DNA from: Saccharomycopsis crataegensis
Lineage: Eukaryota > Ascomycota > Saccharomycetes > Ascoideales > Saccharomycopsidaceae
Direction of reading: 5' to 3'
NCBI RefSeq assembly: GCF_037102585.1
Contig: NW_027043829.1
Coordinates: forward strand, 1,116,001 to 1,180,000
Length of the DNA stretch: 64,000 nt
Below are positions 52,648-63,800 of the stretch, one piece after another. The position numbers and the translations under genes are program-made. The notes beneath the pieces are model-generated. The model was not told where the DNA came from. It made no database searches and was given only the letters and a program-made list of their open reading frames with translations. Position 1 is the first letter of the stretch; every line of letters starts with the position of its first letter.

Positions 52648-53529
52648 CTAGTCCCGATAAAGAATGATTTCGCTTTGTTTAAAGTATCTCCTAGCATCTT
52701 CATCAATGAGCACTAAACTCAAGAAAGTTCTGGTTGAAAATTTCTTGTTAACGTCTCTAAAAGTTGGCGTCAAGTCATAACCTCTCAAGAATAATCTTAT
52801 AGGTATTGTTTCACCCCTCACCGGGGCACCATCCATAATTTCAAAGCGAACGAGAGTTTGTGAGTCGCTAATTTGGTTGGCTCCAGATCCCACTGTTTCC
52901 CTTCGGATTAGCGACAACTCCATATGTTTAATTTTTAACCTCACTAGCAAGAAATATATTCTTCCCACTATCACATCCTTTAAAGAATATCTTGACTTGG
53001 AATACTCGAATTCTATATGTAAACAATCTTCAATGCCAACATCCATCTTGACAGTTGTGGGAGTGTCAGGAGGATTTTGTTTGGCGTATACCCATAATTC
53101 CTTCTCTCTTATCACGTCCGCGGATTTTCTAAGCACAATACATTTTAAGTAATATCTGAGTCGCACATTTGTACCTCTGTAACTTTCAAATTGTTTTTCA
53201 ACATTCTTGAACTCAAAAGAGTAGTTTTCTGGGTGATTCAATTCGGCAGGTGCCGAAAGTTCTTGAACGAGGTATAAGAAATTATCAAAGTTCAAACCGT
53301 CATTGTTTGTATCAATTGTACCTATAAGTTGAATCTTGATACCTAAATGCTCAACTCTTCTCCCATCTTTAACTCTGATGGTTACTTGACCTTTGACACT
53401 TTCTCCATCTTCATATAATGGCAACTTCTCTTTGCGCCCGTTCTTGTTCTTGACTTCAACATGTTTTCTTGTATCTTCCCCAGACAATCGTACCTCTATA
53501 TCTAAAGGAGCTTTAAAAAACAATGACAT
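52648..53529 (-). CDS. PEP8: Retromer subunit Vps26 (Pep8)
   Basis: 293 residues with the Vps26 opening FFKAPLDIEVRLSGEDTRK, the arrestin-like first lobe (LPLYEDGESVKGQVTIRVKD, HLGIKIQLIGTID, FKNVEKQFESYRGTNVRLRY) and the second lobe (CLHIEFEYSKSRYSLKDVIV, IKHMELSLIRRETVG, FEIMDGAPVRGETIPIRLFL). S. cerevisiae Pep8 is longer; this length is closer to animal Vps26. Vps26-Vps35-Vps29 is the cargo-selective retromer core returning receptors from endosomes to the Golgi. The gene is divergent from VPS35, with 373 bp between start codons. Confidence 0.96.
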   Translation of the reverse strand: MSLFFKAPLDIEVRLSGEDTRKHVEVKNKNGRKEKLPLYEDGESVKGQVTIRVKDGRRVEHLGIKIQLIGTIDTNNDGLNFDNFLYLVQELSAPAELNHPENYSFEFKNVEKQFESYRGTNVRLRYYLKCIVLRKSADVIREKELWVYAKQNPPDTPTTVKMDVGIEDCLHIEFEYSKSRYSLKDVIVGRIYFLLVRLKIKHMELSLIRRETVGSGANQISDSQTLVRFEIMDGAPVRGETIPIRLFLRGYDLTPTFRDVNKKFSTRTFLSLVLIDEDARRYFKQSEIILYRD

Positions 53530-53902
53530 TCTAAAAGAATTCTCAGCTGGTTTTCTTTATTGATTTAAATATACGTATATGCCAAAGCTATGTCGTTCGG
53601 CCCTCACTATCTTCCAGTGTGGTGGTAATTTGTGTGTTCTTTTTATCTTCTGGAGTTTTCAACCGTCCGGCCGTACTAATAACCGCCACGGGTGCGGACA
53701 GAATTCCAAAAAAAAAGTATTTTGGTGTGCGCCAAAAATCCCATTGATAACACCTAATAATTTCGATATTAGACAGATACATACCATACACCAATCATTT
53801 GAACATCTACAACTATTTTATATTCCAATTGTAGTAAAAAAAAAGGTGCCCCAATTTAGAAGACTTCAAATATCGGTGACGCCAGTTACTATTTCGTTTA
53901 TC
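53530..53902. promoter_or_regulatory. Bidirectional promoter of the retromer genes VPS26 and VPS35
   Basis: 373 bp between the two likely start codons. The VPS35 frame is open upstream to an ATG at 53579 (108 extra codons). That extension is Cys/Phe-rich and unlike Vps35 proteins, so I treat it as promoter/5' leader. A CGG-x(2)-CCG-like GC island lies near 53667-53700. Confidence 0.6.
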
Positions 53903-56602
53903 ATGCCGCCATCAGCTACCAACTTAACTAATGATGAACAAATGCTTCTTGTCAATGAATCACTCAATACTATAAGACAGCAAACTATTCAGATGAAGAA
54001 GTTGTTGGATGTGAAAGGAAAATCTATGGAATCATTGAAACCTGCTTCAACTTTGCTATCCGAATTAAGAACTTCTAATCTATCTCCGAAAAATTATTAT
54101 GAGCTCTATGTTTCAATCTATGATTCTTTGGAATATTTAGGAAATTATTTGAAAGACAACTATCCAAGCAAGAATCTCAGCAACCTTTATGAGTTGGTTC
54201 AGTATGCAGGAAATATCATTCCCAGATTATATTTAATGATTACCGTTGGCACAGTTTTTATGTCTGTTCCTGATGCTCCTGTTAAAGAAATTATGAAGGA
54301 CATGATTGAAATGTGCAGAGGTGTCCAGCACCCAATCAGAGGTTTATTTTTGAGATATTACCTATCCCAAAGAACTAAGAACTTATTGCCAATCTTTAAC
54401 GATCCGGCAAATGGAACATTACAAGATTCAGTCAACTTCATCATTACGAATTTCATTGAAATGAACAAATTGTGGGTCAGACTACAACACCAAGGTCATT
54501 CAAAAGAACGCAAGAAGAGGATCCTGGAAAGACAAGAGTTGCAAATTTTAGTGGGTTCCAATTTAGTTAGGCTCTCCCAGTTAGAAGGGGTTGATAAACA
54601 TTACTATAAAGAAACTATTTTACCAGCTATTTTAGAGCAAATAATTCAATGTCGTGATATGATCGCTCAAGAATATCTTTTTGACGTGATCATCCAAGTT
54701 TTCCCAGATGAGTTTCATTTATACACTTTGAGGGAGCTTTTGGACTCCACCATCAGCTTAATTCCCCAAGTGAGCTTGAAAAAAATTTTAATAACTCTTC
54801 TAGAAAGATTAACCACTTACATAGATAGAGAAAGCTTGGACGGAATTCAGGCTCTTACCATTAATGGGAAGACCGATGATGAAGAGGGAGTAGAGGGCGA
54901 TGAAACTGCTGAAAAGACTCATAACAAGAAAATTCTAGAAAAGGCCGAAGAAAAAGAGGCTACTGTTACTGAGGGAACAGCAACTGAAGAGTCTAAAACA
55001 CAAACCAAAGACGAGAATATTGATGTCGAGGCATTGTTTAATATTTTTTATTCACATTTCATCAAATTAAATAAAGTTAGACCAGATTTAACGATCGACG
55101 ATATCACAGCGTTATATTATTCATTACTGAAATTGTCTTTGTCATACTATCCAGATAATTTTGAAAATGTGGATCTTATTTATTCTGAAACGCTAAACAG
55201 ATATAATGAGCTCAAAGATACCGTGGAATCGTCTAATGCTTTGACGGAAGAAAATTTGAAAAACATTTTGTTGCTTCCGCTTAATTTTTCATCCTTAGTC
55301 TCTAACGATGTGTCAAAAAAGGAAAAATTAAACTTGAAGTTGTTGCTTAATTTAAAAAATTATCAATCTTTATTGAGTGCTCAATCTCTGAAAGTCCAAG
55401 TCTCCATTTCCAATGAAATCCTCAAGACTCTTCTACTGAATAAATTCAAGTTAGAAAATGAAGAGCAGATTGAAAAAGTTTTCCAAGTTTTAGACTCAAT
55501 AATTTCTAACAAAGAGACAATTACTGTTGCGCAAGATTTGAAAGTGGAGGAAATCAATAAGCGATCTGAGAATGCTGGTGGTGAGGTGAATGAATATCCA
55601 TATGAAACACTGGTTAAGCAGGAGAACTTGGCCAAATTATTCCATTTGATCTATAATTCTAATCCAATTGCTCACTCGAAACTTCTTTCCACTGCTCAAG
55701 CCTTTGTGAGCCAGAAGAAGAACAAACTTACTAAATTTCTATATCCTTCATTGATATTCGATTATTTGAAACTTATCAAAAGATTACACTTCAGAATCGG
55801 GAAAGTTAGCCAGAAATCCATGAATTTCAGTCCTGAGTTGAAATCTGAGCTAATTGCTAGTTATGAATTGGAGCTTAAAAGTGTTTTCCAGAAGGTTTCC
55901 AAGTTAGCAGATGAATTATACAACCAAGGCGAATTGGAATTGTCATTGAAATTATTGATTTCAATTTCAGAAACTTCCAACGCAATTGGAAACAATGGGT
56001 TCACTAACGAGTTTTTCATCAAAATTTACTCTATCTATGAAGAGATGATTAGCTCAAAACAACAATACCAGATTATCATGCAATTAATTTCCACCTTGAT
56101 TACATTTTACAAAAGCTTTCAGAATGGGACCAATTCTGATAAAGAAAATTATGATTTATTGATTACCAAAGCCGTTTTATATTCTGCAAGGTTACTCAAA
56201 AAGCCTGATCAGTGTAGAGCTGTGTTTTCTGCGTCTCACCTTTGGTTCCAATCTACAGTTTTAGCATCAACAGATCCATCAGCGCCCTCAACAGATGCTT
56301 CCGCTGAAGAAAACGACAATAAAAGAATCTTGGAGTGCTTGCAAAAGTCTCTTAGAATTGCTGATAGCTGTATTGAGAGTTCAGTCACTGTTGAATTGTT
56401 TGTGGAGATTTTGAATGAGTGTATTTATTACTACATTCACAGTAATTTCATTGATGCCAATTATATTAATAATCTTATTGAATTGATTAAAACCAACTTG
56501 TCAGAAGTTGATGATTTGCCTATAAAACATTTCAAAAGAACATGTGAATATATTGCAAGACAAAAAGAAATTGATGAAAGATTTCAACTAGTTAGATATT
56601 AA
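53903..56602 (+). CDS. VPS35: Retromer cargo-recognition subunit Vps35
   Basis: 899 residues from the ATG at 53903 (MPPSATNLTNDEQMLLVNES). The conserved N-terminal blocks LYELVQYAGNIIPRLYLMIT (PRLYLM motif, which contacts Rab7/Ypt7 and Vps26) and RGVQHPIRGLFLRYYLSQ are intact. LVGSNLVRLSQLEGVD and a series of HEAT-like helical pairs follow to the end. An acidic/Lys-rich loop (about residues 320-370, EEGVEGDETAEKTHNKK) is a variable insert. Vps35 is the scaffold of retromer and binds cargo tails. Start choice: the family begins shortly before this point; an in-frame 108-codon extension upstream is judged non-coding. Confidence 0.96.
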   Translation: MPPSATNLTNDEQMLLVNESLNTIRQQTIQMKKLLDVKGKSMESLKPASTLLSELRTSNLSPKNYYELYVSIYDSLEYLGNYLKDNYPSKNLSNLYELVQYAGNIIPRLYLMITVGTVFMSVPDAPVKEIMKDMIEMCRGVQHPIRGLFLRYYLSQRTKNLLPIFNDPANGTLQDSVNFIITNFIEMNKLWVRLQHQGHSKERKKRILERQELQILVGSNLVRLSQLEGVDKHYYKETILPAILEQIIQCRDMIAQEYLFDVIIQVFPDEFHLYTLRELLDSTISLIPQVSLKKILITLLERLTTYIDRESLDGIQALTINGKTDDEEGVEGDETAEKTHNKKILEKAEEKEATVTEGTATEESKTQTKDENIDVEALFNIFYSHFIKLNKVRPDLTIDDITALYYSLLKLSLSYYPDNFENVDLIYSETLNRYNELKDTVESSNALTEENLKNILLLPLNFSSLVSNDVSKKEKLNLKLLLNLKNYQSLLSAQSLKVQVSISNEILKTLLLNKFKLENEEQIEKVFQVLDSIISNKETITVAQDLKVEEINKRSENAGGEVNEYPYETLVKQENLAKLFHLIYNSNPIAHSKLLSTAQAFVSQKKNKLTKFLYPSLIFDYLKLIKRLHFRIGKVSQKSMNFSPELKSELIASYELELKSVFQKVSKLADELYNQGELELSLKLLISISETSNAIGNNGFTNEFFIKIYSIYEEMISSKQQYQIIMQLISTLITFYKSFQNGTNSDKENYDLLITKAVLYSARLLKKPDQCRAVFSASHLWFQSTVLASTDPSAPSTDASAEENDNKRILECLQKSLRIADSCIESSVTVELFVEILNECIYYYIHSNFIDANYINNLIELIKTNLSEVDDLPIKHFKRTCEYIARQKEIDERFQLVRY

Positions 56603-57106
56603 AATCAAGCTTAGCTTAGTCGTTACCCCTTCTTCCCTCTCCTTTTTTTTTTTTTTGTCTTTTTTTTTTTTTTCTACTTTCAGTCTCTTTATGGTCATTT
56701 CCTCTTCTTCTCGATGCTACTAATACAAAAAATAATTTCGTGGTTTTTAACTTTTAGGCATGCTCACCTAAAGCTCTATAATTTTGCGCATGACATACGG
56801 TGCAGAAACATCCTACCCTGTGACACAATTGTTGTGGCTGAGATTTTAAATCTTCATGAGAGGACTAAGATTAAAAGTCAAGTAAAGATGAATTGGTCTG
56901 AATCTTACATTCTCATGCTTCTATTTTTTCTCGCCTCTTATAGACTCAGTGCTATGGCTGTTCCTACAGCCCTAATCTATAAATATTCACTTACCCGCCT
57001 CGTTAGATGATACCCACTATGCTCTGTGCACTACATTTGATCATAACATTATTTGACACAAACACACAATATGGTCAAGTGGCAAAACACTATTCCATAA
57101 TAAATA
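56603..57106. promoter_or_regulatory. VPS35 terminator and DOA1 promoter, with a 9-codon upstream ORF
   Basis: 504 bp. T-runs after VPS35 (56644-56673). Just before DOA1 an ATG at 57071 opens a 9-codon frame ending TAA at 57098-57100, nine bases before the start of DOA1. AGTGGCAAA (57078-57086) resembles the Rpn4 proteasome element GGTGGCAAA, but it sits inside that short frame and very close to the gene, so it may be chance. A 98-codon frame (56714-57010) has no resemblance to anything known. Confidence 0.4.
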
Positions 57107-59125
57107 ATGGCCTTCAAAGAGTATAAACTTTCTGCCGTGTTAAAAGGGCACGATCAAGATGTCAAGGATCTTGATTCCATTGATAATGATACTATCGTTT
57201 CTGCATCAAGAGATGCGAAAGTATTAGTCTGGAAGAGAGAGAAAGATGGCAGTTGGAGTTCATTCTTGAATTTCAAGTCTGAAAAATTTATTAATTCGAC
57301 TACTATTGTCAATGATAATGAGACAGTTGGTAAGCATTTAGTCGTATCTGGCGGTCAAGATCTGTTGATTACCATGACAAGCTTGGAAGGTTCTGTTGAT
57401 AATAATACAACCAACAGTGGCGAGGATCCCTGGTATAGTGAGCCGGAGTTTGTTTTGCTAGGGCATGAAAAAAACGTTTGCTCATTATCTTCTTTTGCAA
57501 ATGTTGCAAATAAGAATTTGATCATTTCCTCCTCTTGGGATGGTACTGCCATTGTCTGGGAAAACAATTCTTTGAAATATAAGTTAGTGGGTCATCAAGC
57601 TTCCATTTGGAATGCACAATTTGTCTCAGAAGATGACTTCATCACTTGTTCAGCGGATAAGACTGTAAAATTGTGGAAGGGAAATGAATTGGTTAAAACT
57701 TACACGGGAATTCATAGTGATGTTATTAGGTCTTTGGTTGTATTGGACCAAAACACATTTATTTCTGCTTCCAACGATGCAACAATTAAGTTTGTTGATA
57801 TGGCCACAGGCAATGTCTTGAAAACTCTCTCTGGGCACAACAGTTTTATTTATCAGATTAAGTTATTGGATGAAAATACATTGATAAGTTGTGGTGAAGA
57901 TAAATCCGTGAAAATTTGGGATATTTCAACAGGCAAAGCATTACAGACCATTTTTGTACCAAGTATTTCGGTATGGGCGGTTTCTATTTTGGAAAATAAG
58001 GATATTGTAGTTGGTGGTAGTGACGCTTTCATAAGAATTTTTTCATCTTCACCGCAGAGAATAAATGAGGCTTTAAATGCGGAATTGGTTAGTGAGATTC
58101 AAAATCAATCAATCAATCCTCAGCAATTTCAAGAGATCGATAGTTCCAAAATTTCAAGCAACGATGTCTTAAATGTTCCAGGCACAAAGGAGGGGCAGAC
58201 TATAATGGTCAAAGCCCCAACAGGAGTTATTGAAGCATATCAGTGGTCTAATTTCACTTGGCAAAAAATTGGCGAAGTGTTGGGAGGTGCTGGTACTTCT
58301 TCTAGCAATGTGGCTTCTTCAGGAAAAAAGGTAGAATATCAGGGAAAATATTACGATTTTGTGTTTGATGTTGATGTTAAAGAAGGACAACCTCCATTAA
58401 AATTACCCTTTAATTTGAATGATAATCCGTACGCTGCGGCAGAAAAGTTTCTTGCTGACAATGAATTGCCTATGAGTTATTTGCAAGAAGTTGTTGACTT
58501 TATTTTAAAGAATACACAGGGCATTTCCTTTGAACAGTCATCAGGTATCCCATTGAATGATCCATATGCTGACAGGAACCCTGCTGCTACATTTATTACT
58601 TTTGAGGCGTTCAAAAAACCATTAATCATGAAGGGAATTGAATCATATAACTCTAAGATCGAAGATATCAGTGATAAATTAGCTCTTAGTGACTTGTCAG
58701 AAATAGGTTCATTATTGGAAAATGCTTCTCTACCAGCAAATTGCGCCAAATTATATGATTACACCAGGTCTATGATTGAAAAAGGTGAGTTGGTGGGTTA
58801 TGATTTGTTAAGAATTATCATCAAGAACTTAGAATATAATGATGAAATTGAACATAATTTATATAAGGCCTTAGTGATTGTTGATGAAGATGTGATCTCT
58901 AATGGTGATGCTGCCAAATTGGTTATGATCGGGAGATGCGTGTGTAATTTATTGGCCAATAATCTGAGAAATGAGAAGAAGTTTGGTAAGAATATCTTGA
59001 ATCCAAAGAAATTAGACGTATTCTACAGGAATAAGGTATTGAACAACACAGATGTCAAGGATTCGGTCAAAGTAAAATTATCCAGCACAATAGATGCTTT
59101 GAAAAATAATTTGCAATTAATTTGA
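57107..59125 (+). CDS. DOA1: Ubiquitin-binding Cdc48 cofactor Doa1/Ufd3 (PLAA)
   Basis: 672 residues. Residues about 1-320 form a seven-bladed WD40 propeller (LKGHDQDVKDLDSIDNDTIV, ISSSWDGTAIVWENN, CSADKTVKLWKGN, ISCGEDKSVKIWDIST). A PFU domain (about 330-450: EGQTIMVKAPTGVIEAYQWS, KYYDFVFDVDVKEGQPPLKL, FNLNDNPYAAAEKFL) binds ubiquitin. A PUL domain (about 480-672: FITFEAFKKP through NLLANNLRNEKKFGKN) binds the Cdc48 C terminus. The protein works in ubiquitin homeostasis, ERAD and mitochondrial quality control. All three domains are complete and in the usual order. Confidence 0.96.
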   Translation: MAFKEYKLSAVLKGHDQDVKDLDSIDNDTIVSASRDAKVLVWKREKDGSWSSFLNFKSEKFINSTTIVNDNETVGKHLVVSGGQDLLITMTSLEGSVDNNTTNSGEDPWYSEPEFVLLGHEKNVCSLSSFANVANKNLIISSSWDGTAIVWENNSLKYKLVGHQASIWNAQFVSEDDFITCSADKTVKLWKGNELVKTYTGIHSDVIRSLVVLDQNTFISASNDATIKFVDMATGNVLKTLSGHNSFIYQIKLLDENTLISCGEDKSVKIWDISTGKALQTIFVPSISVWAVSILENKDIVVGGSDAFIRIFSSSPQRINEALNAELVSEIQNQSINPQQFQEIDSSKISSNDVLNVPGTKEGQTIMVKAPTGVIEAYQWSNFTWQKIGEVLGGAGTSSSNVASSGKKVEYQGKYYDFVFDVDVKEGQPPLKLPFNLNDNPYAAAEKFLADNELPMSYLQEVVDFILKNTQGISFEQSSGIPLNDPYADRNPAATFITFEAFKKPLIMKGIESYNSKIEDISDKLALSDLSEIGSLLENASLPANCAKLYDYTRSMIEKGELVGYDLLRIIIKNLEYNDEIEHNLYKALVIVDEDVISNGDAAKLVMIGRCVCNLLANNLRNEKKFGKNILNPKKLDVFYRNKVLNNTDVKDSVKVKLSSTIDALKNNLQLI

Positions 59126-59209
59126 GTTACTTAACGAGTATGTATTTCCAGCTAAAGCAAATGGAAAATAAGAAATGAATGCTATAAGACTTGTATTGTT
59201 ACATGATAT

Positions 59210-60208
59210 TTAGTAAGCTTCGCCAACCATGGCATCCTTGATGGTTGCAATGACAGCAGAACTTTGAATTTTGGTGTTCCCACCTTTGCTGATACCATAC
59301 TCAATCTCGCTTAGTCTCTTTAGAATTTTGACTCTCGTCTGCGGTTTCAATTTATAGCTGTCCAAAATTTCAATAATCCCACTTAGAATATCAATAATTG
59401 CCAAACCCTTCGATTTTGTAACTTTTTCAAAATACAAATAGCTAGTGGTGAAATCCTCTTTCAAAATTGAATCCAACAACAGGTTGATATCATCGGGATT
59501 GGCATTACCGATACACTCGTAAACCATCTCTTTGGTGACCTCGTCGTTACTTGGATCATCTAAAGCAGATTGACACGCTTGCAAGACATTTAACGACTTT
59601 CTCATATCACCCTTTGATAATTTCAATAAGGCATCTGTTGCAGGCTCACTAACTTTTAAGGTTTCCTTTTCACAGACATATTTTATTCTTTCTTGAATCG
59701 CCGACTCTTGCAATGGTTGGAATCTGAATCTGGTACATCTTGACAATAATGCTGGATTCAACTTATGTGCATAGTTGGCGAGTATTACGAATCTTGCGTT
59801 TTTGGTATATTTTTCAATGATTCTTCTAAGAGCATTTTGAGCGACATTAGTCATAGAATCAGCCTCATCCAAAATGATTAACTTGAAACCTTTATTGAAA
59901 ATTTGCATTGTGCTCGCAAAGTTTTTCACCTGCTCTCTAACCACGTCGATACCTCTATCATCAGATGCATTCAATTCCAAAATCATTGACTTATAATGCT
60001 GAGGACCGTAGATTCTTTTTGCCATTGCAAGAACTGTGGAGGTTTTACCGGTACCAGGAGGCCCATAGAATAGCAAATGAGGCAACTTCCCTTCATCAAC
60101 AAATTTCTCCAACGTTACAACGATCTCTTTTTGACCGTAGATGTCAGACATCGCGCTAGGTCTGTATTTTTCAACCCACGGAAGGTTTTCAATGCTTCTT
60201 GTGGTCAT
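59210..60208 (-). CDS. RFC3: Replication factor C small subunit Rfc3
   Basis: 332-residue AAA+ clamp-loader subunit. Walker A is GPPGTGKT (residues 49-56), Walker B LIILDEADSM (110-119), and sensor and arginine-finger region SRC is in LLSRCTRF (154-161). ELNASDDRGIDVVREQVKNF and NLPWVEKYRP are small-RFC signatures. It aligns along its length with S. cerevisiae Rfc3 (ending region IEYGISKGGNTKIQSSAVI against IEYSISKGGNDQIQGSAVI), so Rfc3 is favoured over Rfc2 or Rfc4. It loads PCNA at primer ends as part of Rfc1-5 and also serves the Rad24, Ctf18 and Elg1 complexes. Two ACGCGT boxes lie upstream. Confidence 0.95.
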   Translation of the reverse strand: MTTRSIENLPWVEKYRPSAMSDIYGQKEIVVTLEKFVDEGKLPHLLFYGPPGTGKTSTVLAMAKRIYGPQHYKSMILELNASDDRGIDVVREQVKNFASTMQIFNKGFKLIILDEADSMTNVAQNALRRIIEKYTKNARFVILANYAHKLNPALLSRCTRFRFQPLQESAIQERIKYVCEKETLKVSEPATDALLKLSKGDMRKSLNVLQACQSALDDPSNDEVTKEMVYECIGNANPDDINLLLDSILKEDFTTSYLYFEKVTKSKGLAIIDILSGIIEILDSYKLKPQTRVKILKRLSEIEYGISKGGNTKIQSSAVIATIKDAMVGEAY

Positions 60209-60832
60209 TTCTTTATATTTATATTTTTATGAAACTTCGATTTTTGTTGTTGAAGGAACCAGAAGTGTAGATAGAAGATAAGATCATCTGTTAGTTTGGC
60301 TTCTCTAAGAAAAGTAAAAAAAAAAAAAAAAAAGAACGCGTTCGCGACTGCAAAAAAAAAAACAAAAAAAAACAGAAAATACGAAAAAAAAACACAACGA
60401 AACAAAGCAACAGAAAAACGTTTCTTTACGTGGGTTAGTGTGTCCCCCTCACAAATATATCTATGGTTCCATGTAAATTAAAGGCATCAATCAGTTCCGC
60501 CAGTCAAAGGGGAGAAATATCCACTTTATAGTACAATTTAGTCAGGTAGGATATATCTCCTGTGATATGCATATTTATATACGCGTGTCACAACATTTAT
60601 ACATCATCACACATAATGCACGTGATCAATCTTACTTCCAGTACTAAGAAGATCCCACATTTTTTTTCTTAACATTGAAGTGATACAGAGAGGTTGACTT
60701 TTGACATCCATCATCAATTGTTTCGTTGTTCAAGGTGTATTTTTTTTTCTGAAGATATATTAGATTGAAAGTATACCACATAAACCTTTCGGTCATACTC
60801 GTTCTGAGTTTCTTCAATCAGTTACTTGAATC
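60209..60832. promoter_or_regulatory. Divergent RFC3/TRA1 promoter with MCB boxes
   Basis: 624 bp. ACGCGT at 60336-60341 runs straight into TTCGCGA (an SCB-like CGCGAA on the other strand), and a second ACGCGT is at 60581-60586. Long A-runs (60315-60333, 60352-60371, 60384-60391) flank the first. MBF control of replication genes at G1/S is established in yeasts; here it is inferred, most likely for RFC3. Confidence 0.5.
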
Positions 60833-63800
60833 ATGAGCTATACTGAACAAATCAACACCTTCTCTGAAAAGTTGGGTGGTGACCTGGACTTGAAAGCAAA
60901 ACATACTGCTTTGATGGAGTTATGTGATGTATTAGAGTCCTTTCTTGGTTCAGGTGAATATGGATACTTCCTAGAGAAACTAGTTCCCATATTTGTACAG
61001 TTATTGGAATCTGTTGCCATAACTTTTTCTTCTTTATCCTTAGAACACAAAATCAGAAACTCAGTTTTGGAAATATTTCACAGAGCTGTTTGCAATGATA
61101 TACTTTCTCCATATGCCCCAGAGATTCTCGATCAGATGCACAAGGTTTTAAGAACAGATAATGAGGATAATGGTGTGTTGTGTATGAAGGTGATTGTCAA
61201 CTTGCACAAGGCGTTCAAAAACAATTTGTTCGAGAAGGTACAACCTTTCATTGATACCATAAATGAAATCTACGCGAATATGAAGACAATACTTCCTCTA
61301 TACTTCAATGATCAGACTAAAGGTGAATCGAATGGAGAGGGCGATGTACCTATGGAGTCTGTGGCATCACCCCAATACAACTCAACAGGCAATAACAATG
61401 AATCTCAAGCAAAACATTTGGTGGCATCTATGAAATCTTTTAGAACATTAGCAGAATATCCCATCATTCTAGTTTCTTTGCTATCATCTTATAAACAACT
61501 AGTCAATACTGCCTTACCAACATTCATCCCGTTATTAATCAACTTCTTACAGTTGGAGGTTGATGCACAAAAACAGGCGAGAGAAGAGGCCACAAAAAGG
61601 AATGAAACCTACACTTCAGTGTCACCAGAAATTAAGGATAGAACGCTTTATGGTGATTTCATTCTCAGTCAAGTTAAAGCAGCCTCTTTTTTGGCTTATA
61701 TATCAATAAGAGGTCATTCTGCAAAGCTATTGTCTGATCATAACTCTGTCATTCCAGATATCATTTTGAGGCTATTACAGGATTGTCCTAGTGAGCTATC
61801 ATCGGCCCGAAAAGAATTATTACATGCTACAAGGCACATCTTGTCAACTTCATACAAACCTTTCTTTCTTCCTAAGTTGGATTTATTATTCAATGAGAAA
61901 ATCTTACTTGGCGATGGATTTTCTGCGTACGAAACATTAAGGCCATTGGCTTATAGTACAGCTGCCGATTTCTTGCACAACACCAGAAGCGAATTGACTT
62001 CAAGCCAGGTATGGAAAGCTGTTATGATGTACTCACGCTTATTGCAAGATACCACTGTTATTCCAACTGTGCAGATTATGAGCGCCAAATTGTTACTAAA
62101 CTTATTAGAGAGAATAAATAAATTACCCAGCAGCGAGGCGAGAAGACTTTGCTTTATTATCATTGAAGCTTACACTAATAGATTTGAAAGTTTGAACGCT
62201 GAATATAACTCAATTATGAAGCGTCTGAGAGAATATAAATCGGAGAAGGAAAAATCTGAGATCACTTTGAAAGATAGTACTGAGAATAGATCCAGAGACT
62301 TAAACTTCATAAAAGAGGAAGAAATTAAAGTATTGAATGATGAGGAATTGGATATAAACTATATCATCAAAAATGAAACTATTCAGCCTGATGAAGATGT
62401 TGACATGAAAGACAGTCATGTAAACGAAAATGACCAAACGCCAGAGTTCGAGGACTTAACATTGTTTGATTTACAATATGAGTATCCAATTCAAATATTT
62501 CAACCATCAGATACAGACCCTTTGAAGGATGCGAGATATTTGTTCCGGACATTGTTAAATTTCTTGAAAACTGTGATCTTGTTATTGAGGCAAACAAATC
62601 CTCCACCTCCATCACCCGACTATAATGTGCAAGCATGGAATAATGTGGCTAGAATGTTTGATGTTGAAGAAGTCAATATCTTGAAAAAGCTTTTTAAACA
62701 AAGCGTGATTTGCTCAAGATTCTTTCAAAATCCTAAAACTACCGATATTACTGAGAAGCAAAAAGCATTTGACATTAGACAACCCAACTTGCCAATATCG
62801 GCCTCGAAAGATGAAAAGGATTTAATGGAAGTCATTGCGGCGATGTTCCTGAAAATAGACTTATCAACTTTCAATGAAATTGTGGTTTCAGAAATTGAAT
62901 TTTTAGTTAACGAAATGGTGAATTATGTTCCTTTGCTTCATTTAGCGCACTTCTTTTTGGGGAGTGAGGTCACCTCTTCAAACTTCTTAGGAATAGTACT
63001 AAATTATTTGAAACTGAAATTGGAAGTTTTAGATGAAGATGAAGCCATGACTTCACACATTTTCTTGAGATTACTCAAATTATGTTTACTTTCTTTGAAT
63101 CTCTATCAGACAAACAATGAGCCAATTGTGACTATACATGTTAGGGATTTGATTTTGAAATCTTTGGAATTATCCACTAAGGCTAAAGATCCAATAGTGT
63201 ATTTTTATTTGATAAGAACATTGTTCAAGAGTATTAGCAGTGGTAAATTTGAATCAATTAATAGTGAAATTTTCCCGCTTTTACCAAGTTTATTGAAATC
63301 ATTGAGCAAATTAATTGATGCGGCCACCACATTACAAGAAAGGGAAATTTATATTGAACTTTGTTTGACTGTCCCGGTTAAGATAAATAGAATGGTATCC
63401 TTTTTAAAATTTTTGATGAGACCAATAGCACTTGCTCTTAATGGGTCTCATGATTTGATCACTCAAAGCTTAAGAATGTTGGAGCTATGTATTGATAATG
63501 TCACTGCTGAATATTTGGATCCAGTAATGGACCCGGTAATTGATGAAATAATGAAGGCTTTATGGAAGCATTTGAGACCATACCCATACTATTATGTTCA
63601 CAGTCATACTGCTGTTAGAATTTTGGGAAAATTGGGCGGTAGAAACAGAAAATTCATAAAACCTTCGGAGGATTTAACGCCCCAAGAAACTTTGAGCCAA
63701 AGATTAGAGATATTAGTCCTGGTAGATAGCTTGAAGGGGGACCAACTAATATCAGTAACGACTGGTGTAGAGACTGCTATCAATATGTTGGAAGATCCTA

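Noticed and set aside
53579-53902. Upstream in-frame extension of VPS35 (108 codons)
   Set aside because: Composition unlike Vps35, overlaps the VPS26 promoter by position, and family members begin near 53903.
56714-57010. 98-codon open frame between VPS35 and DOA1
   Set aside because: No resemblance to any family and it occupies the DOA1 promoter.
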